In this document: piece after piece, positions 8,726 to 16,850 of the stretch
Layout of the letters: each line of letters starts with the position of its first letter
How positions within the stretch are numbered: position 1 is the first letter of the stretch
NCBI RefSeq assembly: GCF_008033385.1
Contig: NZ_VOGY01000008.1
Location: forward strand, 62,001-126,000
Direction of reading: 5' to 3'
DNA from: Algibacter pacificus
GTDB lineage: Bacteria > Bacteroidota > Bacteroidia > Flavobacteriales > Flavobacteriaceae
Length of the DNA stretch: 64,000 nucleotides
The notes under the pieces: model-generated
What the model was told of the DNA's origin: nothing
What the model saw: the letters and a program-made list of their open reading frames with translations, nothing else
The model's database searches: none
Program-made: the position numbers and the translations under genes

Positions 8726-8871
8726 TTATTTAAAATAACTAATGCCGCGATAACACCTGGCACCCAGCCGCAAAGCCAAAGCAGAAAAACAATGACTATA
8801 GAGCCGCAACCTTTATCTAAAACGGCTAATGGGGGACAAATAATTGAAAGTAAAACTCTCCAGAAACTCAT
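8713..8871 (-). CDS. Pmp3/YqaE-family small membrane protein
   Basis: A 52-residue protein beginning MSFWRVLLSIICPPLAVLDK and continuing with GCGSIVIVFLLWLCGWVPGV, the two hydrophobic segments and central polar turn typical of Pmp3/YqaE (PF01679) proteins. These are small inner-membrane proteins, often linked to salt, cold or membrane-potential stress. Both segments span the membrane. It stands alone between ffh and the lysS upstream region, and its stop codon lies in the loop of a perfect hairpin. Family assignment is good; the specific role here is unknown. Confidence 0.88.
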   Translation of the reverse strand: MSFWRVLLSIICPPLAVLDKGCGSIVIVFLLWLCGWVPGVIAALVILNNPKN

Positions 8872-8995
8872 AATGATTTGATTTTGATTGATGATTTTAA
8901 TTATTTGACGTTTTATTTACTGCTTTGTTACACTTTGTTTTAACGTTTGTTTGATGATACAAGAAAGACGACGTATTATGAATAAGCTAACATAA

Positions 8996-9163
8996 ACTTA
9001 TGTCACTTCGAATGAAATGAGAAGTCGCATAAAATAAATAACGTAAACTTAAACTAGGTTATGAGATTTCTCATAAAAGGCCGAATGACAAACCGTACGG
9101 GGATAATACTACATAAAACACAACAAACTTATTACCTCTTTGAATGAAATGAGAAGTTGCATA
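8996..9163. repeat. Intergenic repeat pair, GAATGAAATGAGAAGT type
   Basis: Copies at 8996-9032 and 9127-9163 share the core GAATGAAATGAGAAGTnGCATAA. Between them lies the inverted repeat TTATGAG-ATTT-CTCATAA (9059-9076) followed by GGCCGAATGACAAACCG. The pattern resembles short dispersed elements common between flavobacterial genes. No reading frame is convincing from 8872 to 9230. Confidence 0.6.
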
Positions 9164-9235
9164 ACCTTGACAACAGAATACTAAGCTACTTTATCTTTAA
9201 ACAGAATACCTAGATTTTAAAACACGTTCTAAATT

Positions 9236-9320
9236 GCGCTAGGGATTGAACGGTATGTTTGAGCTCCCCGACCAACGGAAGGGAGCGAGTAGTGAAAGCC
9301 CGACCCTTGTGGTAGCGCCC
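9236..9320 (+). ncRNA. Structured RNA candidate upstream of lysS (Flavo-1-like)
   Basis: The block is far more GC-rich than its surroundings. An outer helix GCGCTA (9236-9241) pairs with TAGCGC (9313-9318), and an inner hairpin pairs GCTCCC (9263-9268) with GGGAGC (9281-9286). The unpaired stretch GAGTAGTGAAAGCCCG lies between them. It resembles recurrent intergenic RNA elements of Flavobacteria such as the published Flavo-1 motif, but the match is from memory. The strand follows lysS but is not proven. It ends 45 bases before the lysS -7 box, so it need not be part of the lysS mRNA. Confidence 0.45.
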
Positions 9321-9365
9321 AAAAAAAATAGGGAATTGATAATGTAAAATGGACTATCAAATGTT

Positions 9366-9373
9366 TATCTTTG
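9366..9373 (+). promoter_or_regulatory. lysS -7 promoter element
   Basis: TATCTTTG matches TAnnTTTG and lies 30 bases before the lysS ATG. No TTTG at the usual 19-base spacing was found. Confidence 0.5.
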
Positions 9374-9403
9374 TGCCTTTAAAATTTTTAGAGCATTTAG
9401 ACT

Positions 9404-11101
9404 ATGTCGCAATTATCAGAACAAGAACTTGTAAGAAGAGAGAAATTAGTAAAATTACGCGCTATGGGGATTAACCCATATCCTGCGGATTTATACCCTG
9501 TAACACACACATCGAAATCGATAAAACAGGACTTTGTTGAGGAAAAACAGGTGGTTGTTGCTGGTAGATTGATGGTAATAAACATACAAGGAAAAGCATC
9601 GTTCGCGCAGTTGCAAGACGGTGAAGGGCGCATACAGGTTTACTTTAACCGTGACGAAATTTGTACAGGTGAGGATAAAACCAAATACAACGATGTCTTT
9701 AAAAAACTACTAGATTTAGGTGATTTTGTAGGAATTAAAGGCGAATTATTCAACACGAAAGTGGGCGAAAAAACCATTCGTGTAAAAGATTTCACTTTAT
9801 TAAGTAAAGCTTTAAAACCGCTGCCTTTACCAAAAGAGAAAGACGGAAAAGTATTTGATGCTTTTACCGATCCGGAATTACGCTACCGCCAACGCTATGC
9901 CGATTTAGTGGTGAACCCACACGTGAAAGAGGTTTTTGTTAAGCGTACTAAATTATTTAATGCCATGCGTTCGTTTTTTAACGACGCTGGATATTTTGAG
10001 GTTGAAACTCCAGTATTACAACCTATTCCTGGTGGTGCTGCGGCGCGCCCATTTATTACACATCACAACAGCTTGGATATTCCGTTGTATATGCGAATTG
10101 CAAACGAATTATACCTAAAACGTTTAATTGTTGGTGGTTTTGATGGAGTTTACGAATTCTCGAAAAACTTTAGAAATGAAGGAATGGACAGAACGCACAA
10201 CCCGGAATTTACAGCTATGGAAATCTATGTGTCTTACAAAGATTACAACTGGATGATGGATTTTGCTGAACAACTTTTAGAGCATTGTGCTATTGCGGTA
10301 AACGGAACGAGTGTAGCTACTTTTGGTGAACATAAAATTGATTTTAAAGCACCTTACGCGCGTGTGACTATGGCGGAATCTATTAAACACTTTACAGGGT
10401 TTGATATTACCGGTAAAACTGAAGATGAAATTAGAGCAGCTGCAAAAGGCATGCACATTGAGGTGGATGACACCATGGGTAAAGGAAAATTAATTGATGA
10501 AATTTTTGGTGAAAAATGTGAAGGCAACTACATACAACCAACCTTTATTACAGATTACCCTAAAGAAATGAGTCCGTTGTGTAAAGAGCACCGAGACAAC
10601 CCAGAACTTACCGAGCGTTTTGAGCTTATGGTTTGCGGTAAAGAAATTGCGAATGCTTATTCGGAATTAAACGACCCAATTGACCAACGTGAGCGTTTTG
10701 AGCACCAATTAAAACTGGCTCAAAAAGGTGACGATGAAGCTACCGAGTTTATAGATTACGATTTTTTACGTGCCTTAGAATACGGTATGCCTCCAACATC
10801 GGGTATGGGAATTGGAATGGATCGTTTAATTATGTTTTTAACCAATAACCAATCGATACAAGAGGTTTTATTCTTTCCGCAAATGCGCCCAGAAAAGAAA
10901 GCGCCATCGATTGAATTAAACGACGATGAAAAAGCATTACTTGCCTTAATCCAAAAAGTTGAAAAAATAGATTTAATTGCTTTAAAAACGCAAAGTGGTT
11001 TATCGAATAAAAAATGGGACAAAACCATTAAAAGTTTAACTAAAAATAATTTGGCTAAGGTTGAGAAAACCGACGAAGGATTGTTTGTGGAAGCTGTGTA
11101 A
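9404..11101 (+). CDS. lysS: Lysyl-tRNA synthetase, class II
   Basis: Charges tRNA-Lys with lysine. An N-terminal OB-fold anticodon-binding domain (about 55-145) precedes the class II core with motif 2 (FRNEGMDRTHNPEFTAMEIY) and motif 3 (GMGIGMDRLIMFLTN). After the core's usual end near QMRPE, about 70 more residues form a Lys-rich, probably helical tail (ELNDDEKALLALI onward) not present in E. coli LysS. The total is 565 residues. A TAnnTTTG box lies 30 bases upstream, and the first hairpin of the dispersed repeat family terminates the gene. Confidence 0.97.
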   Translation: MSQLSEQELVRREKLVKLRAMGINPYPADLYPVTHTSKSIKQDFVEEKQVVVAGRLMVINIQGKASFAQLQDGEGRIQVYFNRDEICTGEDKTKYNDVFKKLLDLGDFVGIKGELFNTKVGEKTIRVKDFTLLSKALKPLPLPKEKDGKVFDAFTDPELRYRQRYADLVVNPHVKEVFVKRTKLFNAMRSFFNDAGYFEVETPVLQPIPGGAAARPFITHHNSLDIPLYMRIANELYLKRLIVGGFDGVYEFSKNFRNEGMDRTHNPEFTAMEIYVSYKDYNWMMDFAEQLLEHCAIAVNGTSVATFGEHKIDFKAPYARVTMAESIKHFTGFDITGKTEDEIRAAAKGMHIEVDDTMGKGKLIDEIFGEKCEGNYIQPTFITDYPKEMSPLCKEHRDNPELTERFELMVCGKEIANAYSELNDPIDQRERFEHQLKLAQKGDDEATEFIDYDFLRALEYGMPPTSGMGIGMDRLIMFLTNNQSIQEVLFFPQMRPEKKAPSIELNDDEKALLALIQKVEKIDLIALKTQSGLSNKKWDKTIKSLTKNNLAKVEKTDEGLFVEAV

Positions 11102-11121
11102 GTTCCTGCATTTTATAGGAT

Positions 11122-11346
11122 AAAAAAAGCCCGTAATTTCTAATGAGATTACGGGCTTTTTTAACTAACTAACTAATCAACTTTTTTATGAAAAAACTAC
11201 TAAGGTTAACTACTCCTTAATGTCTACACAAAGAAACGTCCTTAAAACGATAGTATAACCCTTGTTTAGATTTGTTTAACACGCTTTTATTGTTTTTTAT
11301 GTTTTCTTTATGAGAACGCTTTGCTTTGTGTTAATTTTTTTAAGAA
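11122..11346. repeat. Dispersed repeat, copy A (hairpin plus conserved tail)
   Basis: The copy opens with a terminator hairpin (GCCCGTAAT/ATTACGGGC, 11122-11162), then ACTAAC-type tandem tetramers, then ATGAAAAAACT and GGTTAACTACTCCTTAA (a possible 10-codon frame MKKLLRLTTP), then AAAGAAACGTCCTTAAAACGATAG, a promoter-like TAGATTTG (11267-11274) and finally GTGTTAATTTTTTTAAGAA. No protein longer than a few residues is encoded. It acts at least as the lysS terminator. Confidence 0.85.
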
Positions 11347-11367
11347 TTCACACTCTGTTTTACCCAT

Positions 11368-11592
11368 AAAAAAAGCCCGTAACATCTAACAAGATTACGG
11401 GCTTTTTTAATAACTAACTAACTAACTTTTTTATGAAAAAACTTTTAAGGTTAACTACTCCTTAAATTCTCTACAAAGAAACGTCCTTAAAACGATAGTG
11501 TACACCTTGTTTAGATATGTTTAACACGCTTTTGTTTTTTTTATATTTTCTTTAAGAACCTTCCTTAGCAGGTGTTAATTTTTTAAGAATAT
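11368..11592. repeat. Dispersed repeat, copy B
   Basis: A tandem copy of the preceding unit: hairpin GCCCGTAA/TTACGGGC (11368-11408), tetramer array, the same MKKLLRLTTP micro-frame, the AAAGAAACGTCCTTAAAACGATAG block and GGTGTTAATTTTTTAAGAA. The promoter-like octamer reads TAGATATG, one base off TAnnTTTG. Similarity to copy A extends over about 220 bases. Confidence 0.85.
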
Positions 11593-11620
11593 TAAAATAT
11601 TTACACGCCATTTTGGTCAT

Positions 11621-11662
11621 AAAAAAAGTCCGTAACACCTAAATAGGTTACGGACTTTTTTT
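11621..11662. terminator. Third hairpin of the repeat family (partial copy C)
   Basis: AGTCCGTAA / TTACGGACT with A and T tracts. Compared with copies A and B, one stem pair changes from C-G to T-A on both arms, a compensatory change that supports a selected hairpin. It can terminate transcripts from copy B on the plus strand and the Spy-like gene on the minus strand. Confidence 0.8.
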
Positions 11663-11688
11663 ATTAATTTTTACTCGACAAATCTTTT

Positions 11689-12168
11689 TTATTTCTTTTG
11701 ACGTTTACCTGATTTGTCTCCATCTTTATGGCCTTTTTTACCGCTTTTTCTTTTATTTTTTTTACTAGCAATTTCTTTTTCCCATTTAGCGTATTGGTCA
11801 TCATTTAAAATCTTTTTCATCTCTGCTTTTTCCGCTATTTTTTTATCAAGCATAGCGTTCATCATTTTTAAATGGTCTTCCTTAGATGGTTTTTCCGCAG
11901 TTCCAGCTTCTTTTTTAGCTTTACGCTCCTCCATCATGGCTTTTCTTTGTGTCGCATTTTCTACATTAATTTTGTAGATTTTCTTTTGTTGCCCTTCATC
12001 CAAATCTAAAAATAAAGTCATTTTTTTGGTTTGTAAAGTCGCTATTTCTTCAGCAGATAAATTCATCATTTTACCTCCTCTATCCTGGTTTCTAGGTCCA
12101 CCTTCTTGTCTTTGTGCTGTTGCTTGTAATCCGATAAATGCTAACGCAATAATTATTAATTTTTTCAT
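11689..12168 (-). CDS. Secreted Spy/CpxP-like helical protein
   Basis: A 159-residue protein with a signal peptide (MKKLIIIALAFIGLQATAQ) and a mainly helical, charged body. The segments LSAEEIATLQTKKMTLFLDL and LDEGQQKKIYKINVE resemble Spy/CpxP-type or DUF4890-type periplasmic proteins found in many flavobacteria. The last 25 residues are almost all Lys, Arg, Gly and Asp. A periplasmic chaperone or stress-sensing role is a family-level guess only. It is monocistronic, bounded downstream by the third repeat hairpin. Confidence 0.75.
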   Translation of the reverse strand: MKKLIIIALAFIGLQATAQRQEGGPRNQDRGGKMMNLSAEEIATLQTKKMTLFLDLDEGQQKKIYKINVENATQRKAMMEERKAKKEAGTAEKPSKEDHLKMMNAMLDKKIAEKAEMKKILNDDQYAKWEKEIASKKNKRKSGKKGHKDGDKSGKRQKK

Positions 12169-12257
12169 CTTGTTTATATTTTAATGTTTATTTGCTATTA
12201 GGACTTTCACATTTCAAAAAGGTTTAAGAACCATTGGATATTTAACTAGTATTTAAC

Positions 12258-12288
12258 AAAAAAGGCTTCCATTTACGAAAGCCTTTTT
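12258..12288. terminator. Intrinsic terminator after the metalloprotease gene
   Basis: AAAAAGGCTT / AAGCCTTTTT stem with a short loop, 25 bases beyond the stop codon at 12313 on the minus strand. Confidence 0.8.
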
Positions 12289-12312
12289 AAATATTAATAG
12301 TTTGATATGTGA

Positions 12313-14748
12313 CTATTTAGGATCTAAAATTTGATTAATTTGTTCAACCATATCTCTAAGATGAATATTAGTAATGGCATTTCTAGAGCCAATACGCGAG
12401 CGTATTAAACTTCTTAAAGTCGTTAATTCGGCACGTGAAATCGCATTAATATCCGAACTACTTTTGCTGTTCATTAAATAAGCTAGTCTATTAATGTGTT
12501 CTCGTTGTAAATTACGTTTGTAAGTATCCACATTTTTTCCTGAGTTTAATTCTTTCCAAATCCCATTTCTTAGGTCACGCATCATAGTTGTAAGCTTGTA
12601 AGCGTTATTTCCATTTAGCGATTCATTTTCAATCATTCTTTTCAGTCTCGACGTGCTCAAAATACTATTTAAAGTTTTAGTTTGCGCCCCGTTAATACGT
12701 TCTATAATACCCGACGATTGAATCTTATCGTTAATTTCTGCGCTAATTAACCATTTAGGAGTTTCAAACAATTGATCGTTTATAAAAAGTAACGATTCCT
12801 TTTGACGATTTTTGTCAACATGACTATAAACAGCGCCTTCCTGATCGGCAGTTTTATAATTTTCATAAATACCACCAATATTGCTTGACACGTGCCCCAT
12901 ATATCTTTTAAATTGAGAAAACACATGGCTGTACATGGTTTTTAAATCTTCGTAATCTGAAGTGTTTTTGGTGGTCCAATCTATTAAATTTGGCACCACC
13001 CGCTTTAAGTTTTTAATACCATAAGTACTTGCTAAAACGGCATCATCACCTAAATCTTCGGTTTGCGAACTTGGATCTATGGTTTCACGTTGTTGTTTAC
13101 CAAATCGATAAAGCGGATCGCCATCATGTGCCATAATCCAGCTATCTAAAGTTTCTTTTTCTTCTTCAGCTGTTTTATCTAAAATAGGCTTATATCCCCA
13201 AGCAATGGCATACTTATCATAAACACCAATATTTGGAAATAAAGACACCCCCACATCCTCGGGTTGTGCGATATAATTGAAACGCGCATAATCCATAATA
13301 GAAGGCGCTGTTCCATATTTTTTAGTAAATTCTGGATCGCGTAAATCTTCTACTTTATAAGCAGAACTACTCCCCATATTATGAGGTAACCCTAAAGTAT
13401 GACCAACTTCGTGAGAGGATACAAAACGAATAAGTTCTCCCATAACTTCATCGGTAAATTCTGAATTTTGAGCATCTTTGTTCACGGCAGCTGTTTGAGT
13501 AAAAAACCAACCATTTACCAAACTCATAACATTGTGATACCAGTTGATATCCGATTCTAAAATTTCACCAGACCTAGGATCGCTAACATGCGGTCCATTA
13601 GCATTTGGAATTGGAGATGCTAAATAACGCACTACGGAATACCGTACATCTTCTGGCGTCCATTCTGGATCTTCTTCCACGCTTGGTGGATCTTTAGCGA
13701 TTATAGCATTTTTAAATCCGGCGGCTTCAAAGGCTGCTTGCCAATCTTCAATCCCTTGTTTTATATATTTCCTCCATTTTACAGGAGTTGCTCTATCAAT
13801 ATAATAAACAATTTGTTTTTTAGGTTCAACAAGTTCCCCTCGTTTAAATTTCTCAATATCTTCATCTTTTACCTCAAGTTTCCAACGGTCTAAATAAGTG
13901 ACTTTTTTACTTTTTTGAGCCTCTAAACCATAATCGATTTGACTACTTGTAAACCACCCCACACGTTTATCAAAATACCGGCGTTTCATAGGTGTTTTAG
14001 GAAGTAAAATCATAGAATTATTCATTTCAACACTAATTGTTCCTGTACTAGAATTCGATGGTGGGTTTCCTGAATAATACGTTTTCACATGACGTGCTTC
14101 AATATTTAGCGGGTAACTTTTTATAGATTCTATAAAAGATTTACTATCGTCTAAGCGCGTAACTTTATATTGCTTTTTAGTACTAACGCTTAAACCAAGG
14201 GAGTTTACATCTTTTTTATACAAATTAGTAACATCTATAACGGTTGCTGTTGAATCTTTGCTAAATGCTTTAATAGGAAACGTATATAAAACAGGTTCAA
14301 AATTAGAATTTACTACGGCTTCATGAACAGGTAAAGATGGGTTTGCAACCACTTTATTGGATACCACACGAAGTAACACCTTTTTATCTTTTACTTGCCA
14401 ACGTAATACTTGTGTGTTTTCTTTTCCGCCACCAAACCCAAGTCCGCTTGCCGTTTTTGCTATTCGAGTCACCATGAGCATTTCTCTACCGAAAAGAGAA
14501 TCTGGTATTTCGTATAAATATTTATCGTCTATTGTGTGAATTTTAAAAAGACCTTGGTCTGTTTTTGCATCTTTAGTAATAACTTTACTGTATGGCTGAA
14601 TTTGTTGCTTTTTAAGTTTATCTGCTTTTTCTTTTTTAGCGAGCATGGCTTTTTTTTCAGCATTTGCTTCGGCTGTCTTTTTTGTAGAATTACAAGACAG
14701 TATTATTGTTGTTAGAAACAATAATAGTAATTTGGTTGTTTTTTTCAA
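12313..14748 (-). CDS. Zinc-dependent metalloprotease lipoprotein (DUF5117/DUF5118 type)
   Basis: An 811-residue lipoprotein with signal peptide and lipobox LSC (MKKTTKLLLLFLTTIILSC). The catalytic motif HEVGHTLGLPH near residue 445 is an extended HExxHxxGxxH metzincin-type zinc site, and a Met-turn candidate follows (SIMDYARFNY). The order of conserved regions and the length fit the Bacteroidota family that carries DUF5118, DUF5117 and DUF4953 segments. It is expected to be anchored at the outer membrane or periplasmic side. Substrates are unknown. A terminator follows, and the neighbours lie in the same orientation but are well separated. Confidence 0.92.
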   Translation of the reverse strand: MKKTTKLLLLFLTTIILSCNSTKKTAEANAEKKAMLAKKEKADKLKKQQIQPYSKVITKDAKTDQGLFKIHTIDDKYLYEIPDSLFGREMLMVTRIAKTASGLGFGGGKENTQVLRWQVKDKKVLLRVVSNKVVANPSLPVHEAVVNSNFEPVLYTFPIKAFSKDSTATVIDVTNLYKKDVNSLGLSVSTKKQYKVTRLDDSKSFIESIKSYPLNIEARHVKTYYSGNPPSNSSTGTISVEMNNSMILLPKTPMKRRYFDKRVGWFTSSQIDYGLEAQKSKKVTYLDRWKLEVKDEDIEKFKRGELVEPKKQIVYYIDRATPVKWRKYIKQGIEDWQAAFEAAGFKNAIIAKDPPSVEEDPEWTPEDVRYSVVRYLASPIPNANGPHVSDPRSGEILESDINWYHNVMSLVNGWFFTQTAAVNKDAQNSEFTDEVMGELIRFVSSHEVGHTLGLPHNMGSSSAYKVEDLRDPEFTKKYGTAPSIMDYARFNYIAQPEDVGVSLFPNIGVYDKYAIAWGYKPILDKTAEEEKETLDSWIMAHDGDPLYRFGKQQRETIDPSSQTEDLGDDAVLASTYGIKNLKRVVPNLIDWTTKNTSDYEDLKTMYSHVFSQFKRYMGHVSSNIGGIYENYKTADQEGAVYSHVDKNRQKESLLFINDQLFETPKWLISAEINDKIQSSGIIERINGAQTKTLNSILSTSRLKRMIENESLNGNNAYKLTTMMRDLRNGIWKELNSGKNVDTYKRNLQREHINRLAYLMNSKSSSDINAISRAELTTLRSLIRSRIGSRNAITNIHLRDMVEQINQILDPK

Positions 14749-14864
14749 TGTAATTAGAACTTTTGGTTAATTGCGTGAAAGTATTTAATTTATAAAAAAT
14801 TATCAGTTTTTAAAGCAAAATTTAACGAAATTTTAGTTAAATTTTCTTAAAAGATGATTTTTCA

Positions 14865-16082
14865 CTAATCAAATACAGGAATTTTAATGTTAAACCCTGT
14901 TTGAAAATCAGGAGCGTTATTTACCAAAAAATCTTCTTTTATATAAAATGAGAGCTGTAAGTTAGGCTTCCCGTAGGTGTATATAAAATCCCAATTGATT
15001 AAAGTTTTATAAAGTGTAGTAATCCCGTTCTGCCAGCCTCCATTTATTTCTTCCCATTTTCCTATAAGACGGAAATAATCCGTTTCTTCTTTTTTAAAAT
15101 ATCGGGATTGCAATTGATAATTAACACCAAAAGCATGATAATGCCCCTTGCCGTTGTATTTGGTAATTTCAATGGCACTTTCGGCGGTTGCTATGTATGC
15201 ATTATTACCCAAATCTATATTATTTTTAAAATTTATTACATTTTTGCGTAAAAGATTTGTGCCAATCGCTATTTGGAGTTGATATCTATTTTTTAAATCA
15301 ATTTTTTTCACTGCATTAACGGAAACCCCAACATCTACCGATGTATTATATTTTGAAGTATTTAAACCTAAATGACTCCCAAAATTAATAAAAATCTTCC
15401 GCGTTTTATTAATTAAGAACTCTGGATAATAATGATGATTCAATTCAATACCTCCAATAAAAAAGTCGTTATTATCAAACTCTAAAACGTTTCCGTTTCT
15501 ATCGGTGTATTTAAAATTAACTTGATTTAACCCGTAATAACGTCGTCCATAAGGATCTTCACTTTTAATAACATCACTATGAAACCATTCAATACTTTCA
15601 TCGCTAGTAAGTGGTGAAAACGGATATTTCCCTTTAGTAATTAGATAAGAACGTAACGATAAATTTAATTCGTGATATTTAGATACAGGTAGGGTTAAAC
15701 TTGGACGAAATTCTTTAATAACTCCATCAACTACAATATTGATGTAATCGGCTGGGGTGGTTTCTTGATTAATAAAATAAAATGTACGATCATGCCATTT
15801 TATTTGGCTTAACCGTTCTCTTGTTTCGGGATCTTTAGGTAAATAAGCTTCTACGAAAGGATGGAAAGAATTGCCGCTAGATAAATTAAAACTAAATGTT
15901 GCTTTTTGTAGAACCTTAAGTTTAAAATTGGTTGATATTCTAGAACTAAATATGCCAAAATGATGTGTTGCTAAATGATTTGGACTATCTATACCATTTT
16001 TAAGAATTATACTATCGTTTTGCTGCGCTTTTATAAAAAAACAACTTAGAAAACAGATAATTAAAACAATCATTTTATTCAT
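14865..16082 (-). CDS. Probable outer-membrane beta-barrel protein
   Basis: A 405-residue protein with signal peptide (MNKMIVLIICFLSCFFIKAQ) and alternating aromatic/hydrophobic strands throughout (for example FFIGGIELNHHYYPEFLI and FHAFGVNYQLQ-like segments), ending in Phe-Asp after hydrophobic alternation. This pattern suggests an outer-membrane barrel, perhaps related to DUF3187 proteins; I do not recognise it with certainty. It is monocistronic. The region upstream of it is gene-free up to the inverted repeat copy. Confidence 0.6.
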   Translation of the reverse strand: MNKMIVLIICFLSCFFIKAQQNDSIILKNGIDSPNHLATHHFGIFSSRISTNFKLKVLQKATFSFNLSSGNSFHPFVEAYLPKDPETRERLSQIKWHDRTFYFINQETTPADYINIVVDGVIKEFRPSLTLPVSKYHELNLSLRSYLITKGKYPFSPLTSDESIEWFHSDVIKSEDPYGRRYYGLNQVNFKYTDRNGNVLEFDNNDFFIGGIELNHHYYPEFLINKTRKIFINFGSHLGLNTSKYNTSVDVGVSVNAVKKIDLKNRYQLQIAIGTNLLRKNVINFKNNIDLGNNAYIATAESAIEITKYNGKGHYHAFGVNYQLQSRYFKKEETDYFRLIGKWEEINGGWQNGITTLYKTLINWDFIYTYGKPNLQLSFYIKEDFLVNNAPDFQTGFNIKIPVFD

Positions 16083-16530
16083 TACACAAATGTAAATAAA
16101 GTAATTAAAAGTGTCACATAATTTTATTTAGGATGGCTTAAAAAACTTGAACACGTTTTAAAATGGCAACCTATAAATTTGCATCTAACTTTTTGGATTA
16201 TTCTCGGAAATTTCAATACAAAACCTTTTGCGAATAAGAATGGAGAACATTCCTGTACCAGAAATATACTAAGGCATTGGTTGGTTTTTGACCGTTAGAG
16301 CCATTGTACTATTTATAATTGATCTATGCAATGCCGATTTACTTTTAAGTGAAAAAGGTTTTTTGCAGTATGACATATTTACTAAATTTATTTGCAATTA
16401 TTGCTGTTCAAGAAAACACTCGAGATGTTCAATTTTTTGATAATACTCCAAAGAAAACGAAATCTTTATGAGACCTGCTATTTGCAAACAAAACACATAC
16501 ATTTTTTAAGCTCAAACCCCACTTATTTTC
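16083..16530. other. Gene-free AT-rich stretch
   Basis: No frame of convincing length or composition was found on either strand, and no tRNA or terminator is seen. Short interrupted frames could be the remains of a decayed gene but none is recognisable. Confidence 0.5.
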
Positions 16531-16748
16531 TTAAAAAATTAACACCTCTCACTGCAATTTCTTAAAGAAAATATAAAAAACAACAAAAGCGTGTTAAACA
16601 AATCTAAACTAGATTAATGATTTCGTTTTTTGGGTGTTTCTTTGTATAGAATTTAAGGAGTAGTTAACCTTAAAAGTTTTTTTTCATAAAAGTTAGTTAG
16701 TTAGTTAAAAAAGCCCGCAACCCTATTAAAGGTTACGGGCTTTTTTTT
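16531..16748. repeat. Dispersed repeat, inverted copy D
   Basis: This is a reverse-orientation copy of the unit found twice after lysS. On the minus strand it reads: hairpin (16707-16748, GCCCGTAACC paired with GGTTGCGGGC, one mismatch), tetramer array, ATGAAAAAAAACTTTTAAGG, GGTTAACTACTCCTTAAA, TAGATTTGTTTAACACG and the TTAATTTTTTAAG end. The A run after ATG has 8 A instead of 6, which breaks the 10-codon micro-frame of copies A and B. Together with A/B it forms long inverted repeats around 11.6-16.5 kb. Confidence 0.85.
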
Positions 16749-16768
16749 GTTAATGACATCAAAGCAAC

Positions 16769-16806
16769 AAAAAAGCACATATCTTAAATTAGACATGCGC
16801 TTTTTG
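16769..16806. terminator. Terminator of the hemL operon
   Basis: Imperfect stem AAAAAGC-CAT / ATG-GCTTTTT with one mismatch, 45 bases past the hemL stop on the minus strand. Confidence 0.65.
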
Positions 16807-16850
16807 TTTTAAAATAAACGGACCTAAATCCATGTCGTTTTATTAAAACC

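Noticed and set aside
11194-11226. 10-codon frame MKKLLRLTTP as a real gene in the repeats
   Set aside because: It is broken in copy D and too short for support; kept only as a property of the repeat.
11267-11283. TAGATTTGTTTAACACG in repeat copy A as another CarH-type operator
   Set aside because: It shares the left half with the regulator promoter, but the right half is AACACG instead of AACAAA, so the palindrome is broken and copies B and D also lack it.
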